The translations under genes and the position numbers were made by a program. This document shows, one piece after another, positions 9,435 through 16,623 of a stretch of 64,000 nt of DNA (positions are counted from its first letter, which is position 1; the number at the start of each line of letters is the position of its first letter). Origin of the DNA: Clostridium_AM sp963780135 (lineage in GTDB: Bacteria; Bacillota; Clostridia; Clostridiales; Clostridiaceae); assembly GCA_963780135.1 (NCBI GenBank), contig CAWAAR010000003.1, positions 3,844,001-3,908,000 of the forward strand, read 5' to 3'. The notes below the pieces were generated by a model. It searched no databases, had not been told where the DNA came from, and saw nothing but the letters and a program-made list of their open reading frames with translations.

Positions 9435-9473
9435 ATAATAAATCATGAAACCTAAATGAAACCTAAATAAAAA
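9435..9473 (-). promoter_or_regulatory. Promoter with 11-bp-spaced direct repeats (operon 1)
   Basis: Read on the minus strand, two TTAGGTTTCAT units are directly adjacent (9466-9456 and 9455-9445), with a weak third half-unit upstream. Four bases after the last repeat comes TATTAT, a good -10 element (9440-9435), so the repeats cover the -35 position. Known SARP-type activators bind direct repeats spaced 11 bp that overlap -35. The same arrangement and spacing are kept at 15612-15650. That this is the target of the SARP-type regulator at 15757-16623 is inference. Confidence 0.6.
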
Positions 9474-9509
9474 TTGCCCTATAGGATTGATTTATCCTAT
9501 AGGGCAATT
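9472..9509. terminator. 16-bp stem-loop between cassettes
   Basis: AATTGCCCTATAGGAT and its exact complement flank the loop TGATTT. It abuts the direct repeats upstream of the receiver gene. The same stem-loop occurs at 15649-15686, downstream of the regulator gene, where it would terminate that operon. Here it appears to be the duplicated remnant of that arrangement. Confidence 0.6.
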
Positions 9510-9649
9510 GGCCTAAACACTTATATATCAACAGTTTTCCTTGTTTTTTTCTAAATGCATAAAAAATTACAAAAAATTTTTATTTATTCTCCTTCAGTAA
9601 CCTTCATTTCTGACGATTCTCTCTTCTTTTGCTTTTATTTGTTCGCAAT

Positions 9650-10274
9650 TTATTCATAACCACCGGGGGTTATGAATACCTCATATAAATGTTCTGCGGT
9701 ATGTTCTACTCCTGTTTCATGCATAGTTACATATTGCTTTAACATATCTTCTACAGTTATTAAATCGATTAATTTACTACATGGTATATCATATTTATAG
9801 CTAACATAATTATAATTTTTTGCTATCCAATAAAGTTTATTTCCATAATAATATTTATCTTTATCACTCCTCGGATACTCAACGTTTTCTAATAAATCTC
9901 TTATTACTACTGCCCCGATCTTGCCTATCCAATGAGGGTGTCCTTGCTCAACCTTTTTCCTATGGGTTGATTTCATAAAACATTTAATCATCCAATGTAT
10001 ATCTATATTAGGAAGAAGACTACTTCCATCTTGAAATGCAGATATAATTTGTTTTTCTATGGTAGTAAAATAAATCTCATCATAAATCACATATTTATTA
10101 TTAATACGATCCAAATCTATCTTCCCCTTTATTTACCGACCAAAGACTTCCTGCTCTATTATCATCTATACAATAAAACCCTATACCATAATCATTATTT
10201 ATTTTGCCATGCCCATATACAGGTACTTTGACAATATCAGTACTACCATGATAAATAGTTTTTATATTGCTCAT
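9650..10274 (-). pseudogene. Frameshifted DUF3990-like gene (cassette copy 2)
   Basis: The sequence is nearly identical to the gene at 4239-4838, but copy 2 carries ten extra bases near 10104-10117, between the codons for RGED and NNKY. This breaks the frame into a 5' part of about 57 codons and a 3' part. The intact copy reads through in a family-typical DGYNNKY stretch, so copy 2 is the damaged one. Its stop codon sits in an inverted repeat TATTCATAACC/GGTTATGAATA (9650-9677). Left of it, 9584-9613 encodes KVTEGE plus stop, the last codons of an AAA-ATPase-like gene (compare 3187), showing that this boundary is a patchwork. Confidence 0.75.
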
Positions 10275-10447
10275 TTGCTTCAATCACCATCTCTTTCATT
10301 AGTAAATTTAAAAGAAATTGCTCTTCCATTTTTAAAAGCTCTTTCACATGTATTCTTCACAGATTGAACTGTGTTTTTCAGAATTTGTTTTTCTGTTTAC
10401 ATTTTACCATATCTTTTACGTAAAGAAAAAGAGGGACTGACCACCTA

Positions 10448-10470
10448 GGAGATGACTTCCAGTCATCTCC
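10448..10470. terminator. Stem-loop in the 3' region of the broken Rpn gene
   Basis: GGAGATGACT pairs with AGTCATCTCC around TCC. On the minus strand a T-rich stretch (CTCTTTTTC) follows about 15 bases later. The 10275-10568 interval otherwise holds the promoter region of DUF3990 copy 2, a repeat of the 3' tail of the cassette (GAAACGAAGTGAGCTTG at 10530), and no gene. Confidence 0.45.
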
Positions 10471-10568
10471 TTGCTACAGAAACTGGAAAGTTCTGTTTGC
10501 TTTTTTATTCATAACCACCAGGGATCTTTGCGAAACGAAGTGAGCTTGTTACAATATTTATGCTATTT

Positions 10569-11213
10569 CTAATGCATCATATTCTTTTTTAGCTCTATTA
10601 CCGATTCCTTTGGTAGCTCAGTCATGTCAACTATGTCTTCTATACTATCTCCTCGTCTCAACATTTTTTCGGCTACCTTTATTGCCCTCTCATCTGACCC
10701 TTTCTCCTCTGCTGATTTTATTCTAGTACGCTGGTCACTAATTTCTGCCTGTTTTGCTTCATATAGCATTCTAGCCTTTTCATCCTTACTTATTATCTAC
10801 AATAGGTCATAGGCTTTCTTTATGTCTTTATTCTTTTGTCCTAACATTTCCATCACTCCCTTCGATTTTCCATCTAAGAACTCCATCCACTGAACGATTG
10901 GATCATTTTCATCTCTTACGATATCTTTATCAAATAGTTTTGGTATCTCCAAGAAGCGTACCTCAATTAAATCTGTCAACTTATAACATGTTTCATCTTC
11001 TGTCAAATGATAGCTAGAATATAGCTTTTTTAGTGGTGTACATGCGAAGTCTACTATGTTTATAGTTACACATTTCTTTAGTTTATCATATGTTTCTCCT
11101 GGCTTTATCTGACTTGTATACATCTTACTCCAGTAGAAAAGAGTACGCTCTGCCATGTACTCAGTTGGCAATATTTGTATCTCAATATCGATTTGTTTAC
11201 CTATTTTAGTTTT
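10569..11213 (-). pseudogene. Rpn-family nuclease/transposase-like gene, truncated, one amber stop
   Basis: The frame encodes ILVKTKIGKQIDIEIQ, then ERTLFYWSKMYTSQIKPGE, both hallmarks of the Rpn (recombination-promoting nuclease, PF12784) family with a PD-(D/E)XK core (E-x-Q seen in IEIQ). It runs to KKAYDLL, meets a TAG at 10797-10799, then continues in the same frame as IISKDEKARMLYEAKQAEIS to a natural end at 10569. The first roughly 90 residues, with the catalytic Asp, are missing, and upstream sequence is unrelated. Rpn proteins of E. coli promote RecA-independent recombination; this copy is doubly inactivated. Confidence 0.8.
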
Positions 11214-11346
11214 GACTAGTATTTGGCTATTTTATTCATTCCTACTTACCTGCATTTTATCAGAAATTTACGTTTTATTCTACACTATTATTTTAGCTAC
11301 TACTCCAACATCTACAGTCGCTCCACGGTTTCCCTCTTTCCCTTTT

Positions 11347-11583
11347 TCAGAAACTTCCTAGACTTTTGCCCTTTTTTATTCCTGCTTTATTTGCCTTTTC
11401 TGTCTCTCTTTCTAGCTTTTTCGTACTCTCTTCATCCAATGTCCCATATTTTAAGGTGAAATGTAAAAAAGATTTGCCATTTCTGACGATTCTCTCTGAT
11501 TTTGTTGCCTGAAGTTCTTTGTATATTTTTTCCATAAATTCAAATAATTTTTCATTGTCCGTCTTAGCATCCCCTTTGTTCAA
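11347..11583 (-). CDS. Small hypothetical protein, probably a gene fragment
   Basis: A 78-codon frame (MNKGDAKTDNEKLFEFMEK...) is charged and helical with no recognised domain. It lies just upstream of the truncated Rpn gene and ends KAGIKKGKSLGSF. No convincing ribosome binding site is visible at its ATG, and the region around it is decayed. It may be a remnant of another Rpn-associated gene or not be a gene at all. Confidence 0.3.
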   Translation of the reverse strand: MNKGDAKTDNEKLFEFMEKIYKELQATKSERIVRNGKSFLHFTLKYGTLDEESTKKLERETEKANKAGIKKGKSLGSF

Positions 11584-11661
11584 CTAATGTTACATTATAG
11601 CCTCCCCCTATCAAGGACTAAAATCTTACATAGACTTCGTGAAATCCATATTTCTCAAATG

Positions 11662-11706
11662 AAAAAAGAGAGAATCTCAACTCGTCAGCTGTTCTTCCCT
11701 CTCTCT
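11662..11706 (-). terminator. Terminator of secreted-protein operon 2
   Basis: On the minus strand AGAGAG...CTCTCT closes a loop of about 25 bases and runs into TTTTTT, about 140 bases after the stop at 11846. It corresponds in position and in stem sequence to the terminator at 4985-5031. The 11584-11845 gap holds no gene. Confidence 0.6.
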
Positions 11707-11845
11707 CTTCCTCCTGTCTTCTTAACATTTCGCATCGAATCTCCCATTCTCGCATACTTCGGCTTTCGCAATTTTTACCTCCTGGCAAAAATTTGCTCTT
11801 CCCCCGAGGTCGTTACAGAAACCGGAAGGTTCTGTTTGCTAAAGC

Positions 11846-14800
11846 TTACTCTGCAATTGTCCAATGACTTCCGCTTAGTGTGTAAGTTCCTGCAACACCA
11901 TTGTATATAGTTTTAAAGTCACCTGGAAACGTCCTAATATCAACAGTGACTTTATTTCCTATACTCACCTTAGTAAGCGGTCCACTACAATCGTAGAATG
12001 CCAACGGTCCTATACTTGTCACGTTTTTTCCAATAGTTATGCTAGTAAGCCCCTTACAACCCTCGAATGCCTCCGGTCCTATAGTTGTCACATTTTCTGG
12101 AATAGTTATGCTAGTAAGCATGCTACAATCCCTGAATGCCTCCTGTCCTATACTTGTCACGTTTTCTCCAATAGTTATGCTAGTAAGCCCCTTACAACTA
12201 TGAAATGTCCCATATTCTATAGTTGTCACGTTTTTTGGAATAGTTATGCTAGTAAGCATGCTACAATTGATGAATGCCTCCGGTCCTATACTTGTCACGT
12301 TTTCTGGAATAGTTATGCTAGTAAGCACGCTACAATTCCTGAATGCACACTGTCCTATAGTTGTCACATTTTCTGGAATAGTTATCCTAGCAAGCCCACT
12401 ACAAACATTGAATGTCCACGGTCCTATACTTGTCACGTTTTCTCCATCTATACTGTTCGGAATGATAATCTCACCATTGTAATTTTTATTGTTATAACCT
12501 AAGATTGTGCCTGTGTTAAGGTTAAACTTATAATCCCCAGCAACTTCGATTAAATCTATCATTGTTGCTGTTGTACTCAGACCAACGGTGTTCTTTGAGA
12601 ATACTCCGATCTTGGTCATACCTGACGGAATATCTGTGCCAGCTGCAATTGTTACTTTTAAATAACTAGGTGTATCTGATTTATCTGTAGTTTCACCAAT
12701 TTTTAACCCTTTTGTCATGCCATCTGCTTGTAAATAATAAACTTCATAACTAACTACATCTGTCTCATCTGCTGCTTTCACCCAAGTAATATCTCCACTG
12801 ATCTTTCCTGTGTGGGTATCTCCATCGGTAAAGCTAGCTGATGCTGCTAAATGTGTTGGTATTGCTACGAAACTAGTATCATCTGTTATGGCAATTACTG
12901 TTGCTGCTGCACTCAAACCACTAGCATTCTTGGAATACACTCCAATCTTTGTCATTGATGTTGGAATATCTGTGTCAGCATCAATTGTTACTTTTAGATC
13001 ATCTGGTGTAGCTGATTTAGCTATAGTTCCACCAATTTGTGCCCCTTTTGTCGTGCCATCTGCTTGTAAATAATACACTTCATAACCAACTACATCTGTC
13101 TCATCTGCTGCTTTCACCCAAGTAATATCTCCACTGATCTTTCCTGTGTGGGTATCTCTATCAGTAAAGCTAGCTGATGCTGCTAAATGTGTTGGTATTG
13201 CTACGAAACTAGTATCATCTGTTATGGCAATTACTGTTGCTGCTGTACTCAAACCACTATCATTCTTGGAATACACTCCAATCTTTGTCATTGATGTTGG
13301 AATATCTGTGTCAGCATCAATTGTTACTTTTAGATCATCTGGTGTAGCTGATTTAGCTATAGTTCCACCAATTTGTCCTCCTTTTGTCGTGCCATCTGCT
13401 TGTAAATAATACACTTCATAACTAACTACATCTGTCTCATCTGCTGCTTTCACCCAAGTAATATCTCCACTGATCTTTCCTGCGTGTGTGTCTCCATCGG
13501 TAAATCTAGCTGATGCTGCTAAATGTGTTGGCATTGCTATGTTCACCGTAATATCCTTAGTCCCAGTAACTCCAGACACCGCGTTAGTTGCCGTTACTCT
13601 AACAGTTCCAACTCCTGTTGCTGATAATAATCCAGTTGCTGAATTTATCGTTGCTGATCCACCATCTAAAGGTGCAACGCTCCATGTGATTGTTTGATTT
13701 GTTGCATTCCTCGGTGCTACCGCCGCACTCATCTGTAATGTTCCACCATTTACAACAGTAGTTGCATTAGTCGCTTCTGTAACAGTAATACCAGTTACCG
13801 CTATGTTTACACTTCCACCACCATTATATGGTGGTGTTACTACTGGTATTGCTGGTGTTGCATCTTTTGGTACTGATTTTATTTCAGTAGCATTACCAGA
13901 ATTGACAACCTGTCCACAAACTGTTGCTGTTACACCAGATACTACCCCTATATTTGTTGGTCTTCTTTCTAGTGTAGTTCCACTAACTCCTAAATTTGCA
14001 GTTCCAATGGTTCCTGGTCCTGTAACTGCCACAGGTGCATTGGCATTTAATGTACCTACAGATCCACCAGCTGGAATAACTACTCTTGAGTTTATTGCTT
14101 CTGGAGCAATAAAGACGATTCCTGCTGAAGCTGATGGTAAATATACTGCGGTTTGTGGAGTAGCCACTGTTAAATCACCAATCCCACCAGATCCAGAAAT
14201 GGTTAAGGCACTGCTTGCAGTTACCCCCTGTAAGGTTGCTCCTGCTGCTACCTCTACATTTGCTGGCCTGTCATTTGCTACACTACTAAATGTACCTCCT
14301 GCGAATGTAACTGCTGAGGATGTGGTTGTAGGTGATATCATAACACTGCCAAAAGGATGCGCATTTGTTGCACCTGCAGCTATCTGGAGGCTGGCTCCTG
14401 TATGTACAATAGTGCTTGCGATACTGGCATTTTCCCCTACAAGTATATGTGCATCGTTATTTTTATCATTTACATTAAGAAGATCAATAAAAGAATTCCC
14501 TTCAACATCTGCTGAATGAGAGCCTACATTAGATATAGTAACGTTTTTTGCTTTTACATTATTTAATTTTAAATTCCCTTCTCCTAAATCAACTGTAAGT
14601 GTGCCATTAATATTTAAATTTTGTAAAGTTATTGAATCCGTTGCCAAACCACTTCCATAATTTATGGATACATTGCCGTTTATTATAGTAGTTTTTGCAA
14701 TATCATTTGGTCCAAATGTTCCTAAGGTTGAAATTGCATAGTCTGGATTATTAATATTTGGCAATTTAGGGATTGTATCATCACTTATAGCAAAGGGTAT

Positions 14801-15154
14801 ACTTATGGCCTTAGGTAAATTTTTGCTCTTACAATGAACATCTTGTGAAAGATTCAAAGTGTACTTTTCACCTGATATATACCCTTCTATAGGTGGATTA
14901 ATTCGCAAAGTTTTTTTATTTTCTCCAAATTCAAAAGTTACTTTTATAAGATTGTTACTACTATCCTTTACTGTAATTGCTTTTTTAGTAACATCATCCA
15001 TAATAACTTCTTTCGTAAATTTAACTGTCCATATTTTTTTTGAGTTTACCACTTGATTTATTGGCAAATCAAATGCTAAGGCTCTATATGGTAGTACAAA
15101 AATGAACCCAGCTACAATTAAAAACACCAAAGATAAACATAATTTTTTTAACAT
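11846..15154 (-). CDS. Large secreted modular protein, Ig-like plus leucine-rich repeats (copy 2)
   Basis: This is a 1102-aa exported protein with the same start signal, signal peptide, SbsA-type Ig-like domain and beta-rich region as the protein at 5204-8977 (near identity through residue 445). After PPYNGGG the modules differ: a BID_2-type Ig-like domain (about 450-535, ITVTEATNATTVVNGG), three tandem repeats of about 112 aa starting PTHLAAS (about 541-875), then seven BspA-type leucine-rich repeats (SITIPENVTSIG..AF..C, about 905-1060). BspA-like repeats are known in secreted proteins that bind host or matrix ligands. No cell-wall anchor is seen. The operon is headed by a degenerate receiver gene 70 bases upstream and lies directly downstream of a two-component system. 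Ligand and attachment are unknown. Confidence 0.85.
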   Translation of the reverse strand: MLKKLCLSLVFLIVAGFIFVLPYRALAFDLPINQVVNSKKIWTVKFTKEVIMDDVTKKAITVKDSSNNLIKVTFEFGENKKTLRINPPIEGYISGEKYTLNLSQDVHCKSKNLPKAISIPFAISDDTIPKLPNINNPDYAISTLGTFGPNDIAKTTIINGNVSINYGSGLATDSITLQNLNINGTLTVDLGEGNLKLNNVKAKNVTISNVGSHSADVEGNSFIDLLNVNDKNNDAHILVGENASIASTIVHTGASLQIAAGATNAHPFGSVMISPTTTSSAVTFAGGTFSSVANDRPANVEVAAGATLQGVTASSALTISGSGGIGDLTVATPQTAVYLPSASAGIVFIAPEAINSRVVIPAGGSVGTLNANAPVAVTGPGTIGTANLGVSGTTLERRPTNIGVVSGVTATVCGQVVNSGNATEIKSVPKDATPAIPVVTPPYNGGGSVNIAVTGITVTEATNATTVVNGGTLQMSAAVAPRNATNQTITWSVAPLDGGSATINSATGLLSATGVGTVRVTATNAVSGVTGTKDITVNIAMPTHLAASARFTDGDTHAGKISGDITWVKAADETDVVSYEVYYLQADGTTKGGQIGGTIAKSATPDDLKVTIDADTDIPTSMTKIGVYSKNDSGLSTAATVIAITDDTSFVAIPTHLAASASFTDRDTHTGKISGDITWVKAADETDVVGYEVYYLQADGTTKGAQIGGTIAKSATPDDLKVTIDADTDIPTSMTKIGVYSKNASGLSAAATVIAITDDTSFVAIPTHLAASASFTDGDTHTGKISGDITWVKAADETDVVSYEVYYLQADGMTKGLKIGETTDKSDTPSYLKVTIAAGTDIPSGMTKIGVFSKNTVGLSTTATMIDLIEVAGDYKFNLNTGTILGYNNKNYNGEIIIPNSIDGENVTSIGPWTFNVCSGLARITIPENVTTIGQCAFRNCSVLTSITIPENVTSIGPEAFINCSMLTSITIPKNVTTIEYGTFHSCKGLTSITIGENVTSIGQEAFRDCSMLTSITIPENVTTIGPEAFEGCKGLTSITIGKNVTSIGPLAFYDCSGPLTKVSIGNKVTVDIRTFPGDFKTIYNGVAGTYTLSGSHWTIAE
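11985..12450 (-). repeat. BspA-type leucine-rich repeat block
   Basis: About seven repeats of 23 codons (69 bp) encode ITIPENVT(S/T)IG..AF.NCS.LTS. At DNA level the phrase AATAGTTATGCTAGTAAGC recurs on the plus strand. The repeats alternate between closely related versions, suggesting recent expansion by slippage or unequal crossing-over. Confidence 0.85.
12527..13534 (-). repeat. Three tandem 336-bp repeats
   Basis: Units begin at codons 13534, 13198 and 12862 (minus strand) and encode PTHLAASA.FTD.DTH.GKISGDITWVKAADETDV. Units one and two are almost identical in DNA; the third diverges in its last 40 codons. The fold looks fibronectin-III-like (W near strand B, Y-E-V-Y-Y before strand C'), which is inference. 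Confidence 0.85.
13818..13834. repeat. 17-bp palindrome at module junction (copy 2)
   Basis: CCACCATTATATGGTGG is identical to 7641-7657. To its right the two secreted-protein genes are nearly identical for 1.8 kb; to its left they are unrelated. Confidence 0.8.
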
Positions 15155-15224
15155 TTTACCCTCCATTTCGCTACCGCTATCGCCAGCAACACAAACTATT
15201 GCTATACTCGCTCTTTTCCTCTTT

Positions 15225-15575
15225 TCAAAAACTTCTAGCCATAAAATTCCTAACTTTTTCATCGTGAAAAGGTATCAATAAAAATCCATCTACTTCACAT
15301 TCAAAAGCATCTATAGCATCTTGGACCTGACTACCTGTGAAAATTATTCTTGAAATTGGGTTTAACCCTCGAATTAAGTTAGTAAGTTTAAAAGCATTCA
15401 ATTCAATTTTATCTGTTCTAATAAAAGCTATATCAGGACACTCTTTTCGAATGCTTTTTTCAGCGATTTCAAGAATTTTAAAGCTTCCCTTAAAATCCAA
15501 TATTTCATAACCGTCTAATATCTTCTTTAAATCATTACCACTTTTCTCATCTGGGTCGGCAATGATGTATTTCAT
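15225..15575 (-). CDS. Degenerate receiver-domain protein (copy 2)
   Basis: This is a 116-aa copy of the protein at 9048-9398 with a few substitutions (for example NAFKLTN for NAVKLTN). It also has Arg at the phosphoacceptor position (AFIRTDK) and lacks the conserved Lys (LLIPFH). Selective retention of the same frame and length in both copies argues that it is functional. It lies between the two-component regulator (stem-loop and promoter between them) and the secreted protein. The start is set by GGAGGTGAAG. Confidence 0.65.
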   Translation of the reverse strand: MKYIIADPDEKSGNDLKKILDGYEILDFKGSFKILEIAEKSIRKECPDIAFIRTDKIELNAFKLTNLIRGLNPISRIIFTGSQVQDAIDAFECEVDGFLLIPFHDEKVRNFMARSF

Positions 15576-15611
15576 CTGTAACTTCACCTCCCTATTTGCT
15601 ACCTTATTTCT

Positions 15612-15650
15612 ATAATAAATAATGAAACCTAAATGAAACCTAAATGAAAA
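15612..15650 (-). promoter_or_regulatory. Promoter with three 11-bp-spaced repeats (operon 2)
   Basis: On the minus strand TTTCAT occurs three times at exact 11-bp spacing (plus-strand ATGAAA at 15622, 15633, 15644), inside TTAGGTTTCAT units. A -10-like TATTAT (15617-15612) follows after four bases. The spacing to -10 is identical to the first cassette (9435-9473), where the third unit has decayed. Confidence 0.6.
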
Positions 15651-15686
15651 TTGCCCTATAGGATTGATTTATCCTATAGGGCAATT
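15649..15686 (-). terminator. Stem-loop between regulator operon and receiver operon
   Basis: A perfect 16-bp stem (AATTGCCCTATAGGAT) has a six-base loop, followed on the minus strand by a short T-run (TTTTC). It sits 70 bases after the stop of the response regulator gene and just before the repeats of the next promoter, separating the two transcription units. Confidence 0.65.
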
Positions 15687-15756
15687 GACCTAAACGCTTA
15701 TATATCAACAGTTTTCCTTGTTTTTTCTAAATGCATAAAAAATTATAAAAAATTTT

Positions 15757-16623
15757 TTATTTATTTTTCTTAAAATGATCCATACTTGTTTTGCAAACCT
15801 CATCAAACTCTGCGGCCCTTGCATAGGACCAAGCATACCCACTTCCTTCCATATATCCTATTTGACAGAGTTTCTCAACGAGAGCATACTCTTCCTTACT
15901 GCTAATATGATTTCCTTTAACTATTTTTTTCAATTCGTAAAGATCGCAGTCAACTTCCTCTGTTATCACTCTGTAATTACCACGCCTATTTTCTAACATC
16001 TGAGATATGCCTGCTTCTGCCAGTCGTCTGCGGAGCAAATAGGTATTTGCATGAAAGTTTGTTTTGGATTTTTGTGCATCATATTCAGGCCAAACTGCAT
16101 CCGCTATTTTTTCCCCATTTACTGGGACACCCTCTTTATGTACTAAAAAAGCTAATATTTCCTTTGCCTTGGAATTTTTCCACTGCATTGCTTCTCCATC
16201 TAAGAACACTTCAAAATCACCAAAACATTGAATAAAAGGTTTCCTAGCTGCCAAGTCTGTCCTTTGGGTTTTCAATAATCGTCTTACTGTTTTATGAAGT
16301 CTTTCTTCTGTAAAAGGTTTCATAATATAATCTATTGCCTGTAATTCAAAAGCCTCTACCGCATATTGGTTAAATGCAGTTACAAAAATAATATCTATGT
16401 TTTCATTAAGGTCTAATACCTGCTCACACAATTGAAGACCATTCACATCAGGCATTTCAATATCTAAGAAAATCGCATCCAGTGGATGTTCTTTTAAATA
16501 GGCTAATAACTCTTCTCCACTTTCAAAGAGACCACATAACTCAAGTTCCTTAATTTTTACTACCATTCTCTTAAATCGTTTAAGGGCATGCATCTCATCG
16601 TCTACTGAAGCTATTCTTATCAT
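15757..16623 (-). CDS. SARP-type response regulator
   Basis: This 288-aa regulator has an N-terminal receiver domain with the acidic pair VDDE, phosphoacceptor Asp in IFLDIEMPDVNG (about residue 55), T in VTAF and Lys in IMKPF. Residues about 130-225 form an OmpR-like winged helix followed by a short BTAD-like segment (CFGDFEVFLDGEAMQW, AKEILAFLVHKEG, ANTYLLRRRL), as in SARP-type transcriptional activators. The gene overlaps the kinase gene by four bases (ATGA), so the two are translated together. A stem-loop after the gene and SARP-like repeats in the next promoter suggest that it drives the degenerate-receiver/secreted-protein operons. The target assignment is inference. Confidence 0.85.
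   Translation of the reverse strand: MIRIASVDDEMHALKRFKRMVVKIKELELCGLFESGEELLAYLKEHPLDAIFLDIEMPDVNGLQLCEQVLDLNENIDIIFVTAFNQYAVEAFELQAIDYIMKPFTEERLHKTVRRLLKTQRTDLAARKPFIQCFGDFEVFLDGEAMQWKNSKAKEILAFLVHKEGVPVNGEKIADAVWPEYDAQKSKTNFHANTYLLRRRLAEAGISQMLENRRGNYRVITEEVDCDLYELKKIVKGNHISSKEEYALVEKLCQIGYMEGSGYAWSYARAAEFDEVCKTSMDHFKKNK

Noticed and set aside
9650..9677. Inverted repeat at the end of DUF3990 copy 2 as an attachment site
   Set aside because: It spans the stop codon, is not duplicated at the other end of the cassette, and no integrase is present.
12200..12502. Repeated plus-strand frames with a Cys/His-rich periodic sequence
   Set aside because: The period is that of the 69-bp leucine-rich repeat on the other strand; no start signal.
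11985..13534. Possible CRISPR array
   Set aside because: Repeats are directly adjacent coding units of 69 and 336 bp with no unique spacers and no cas genes nearby.
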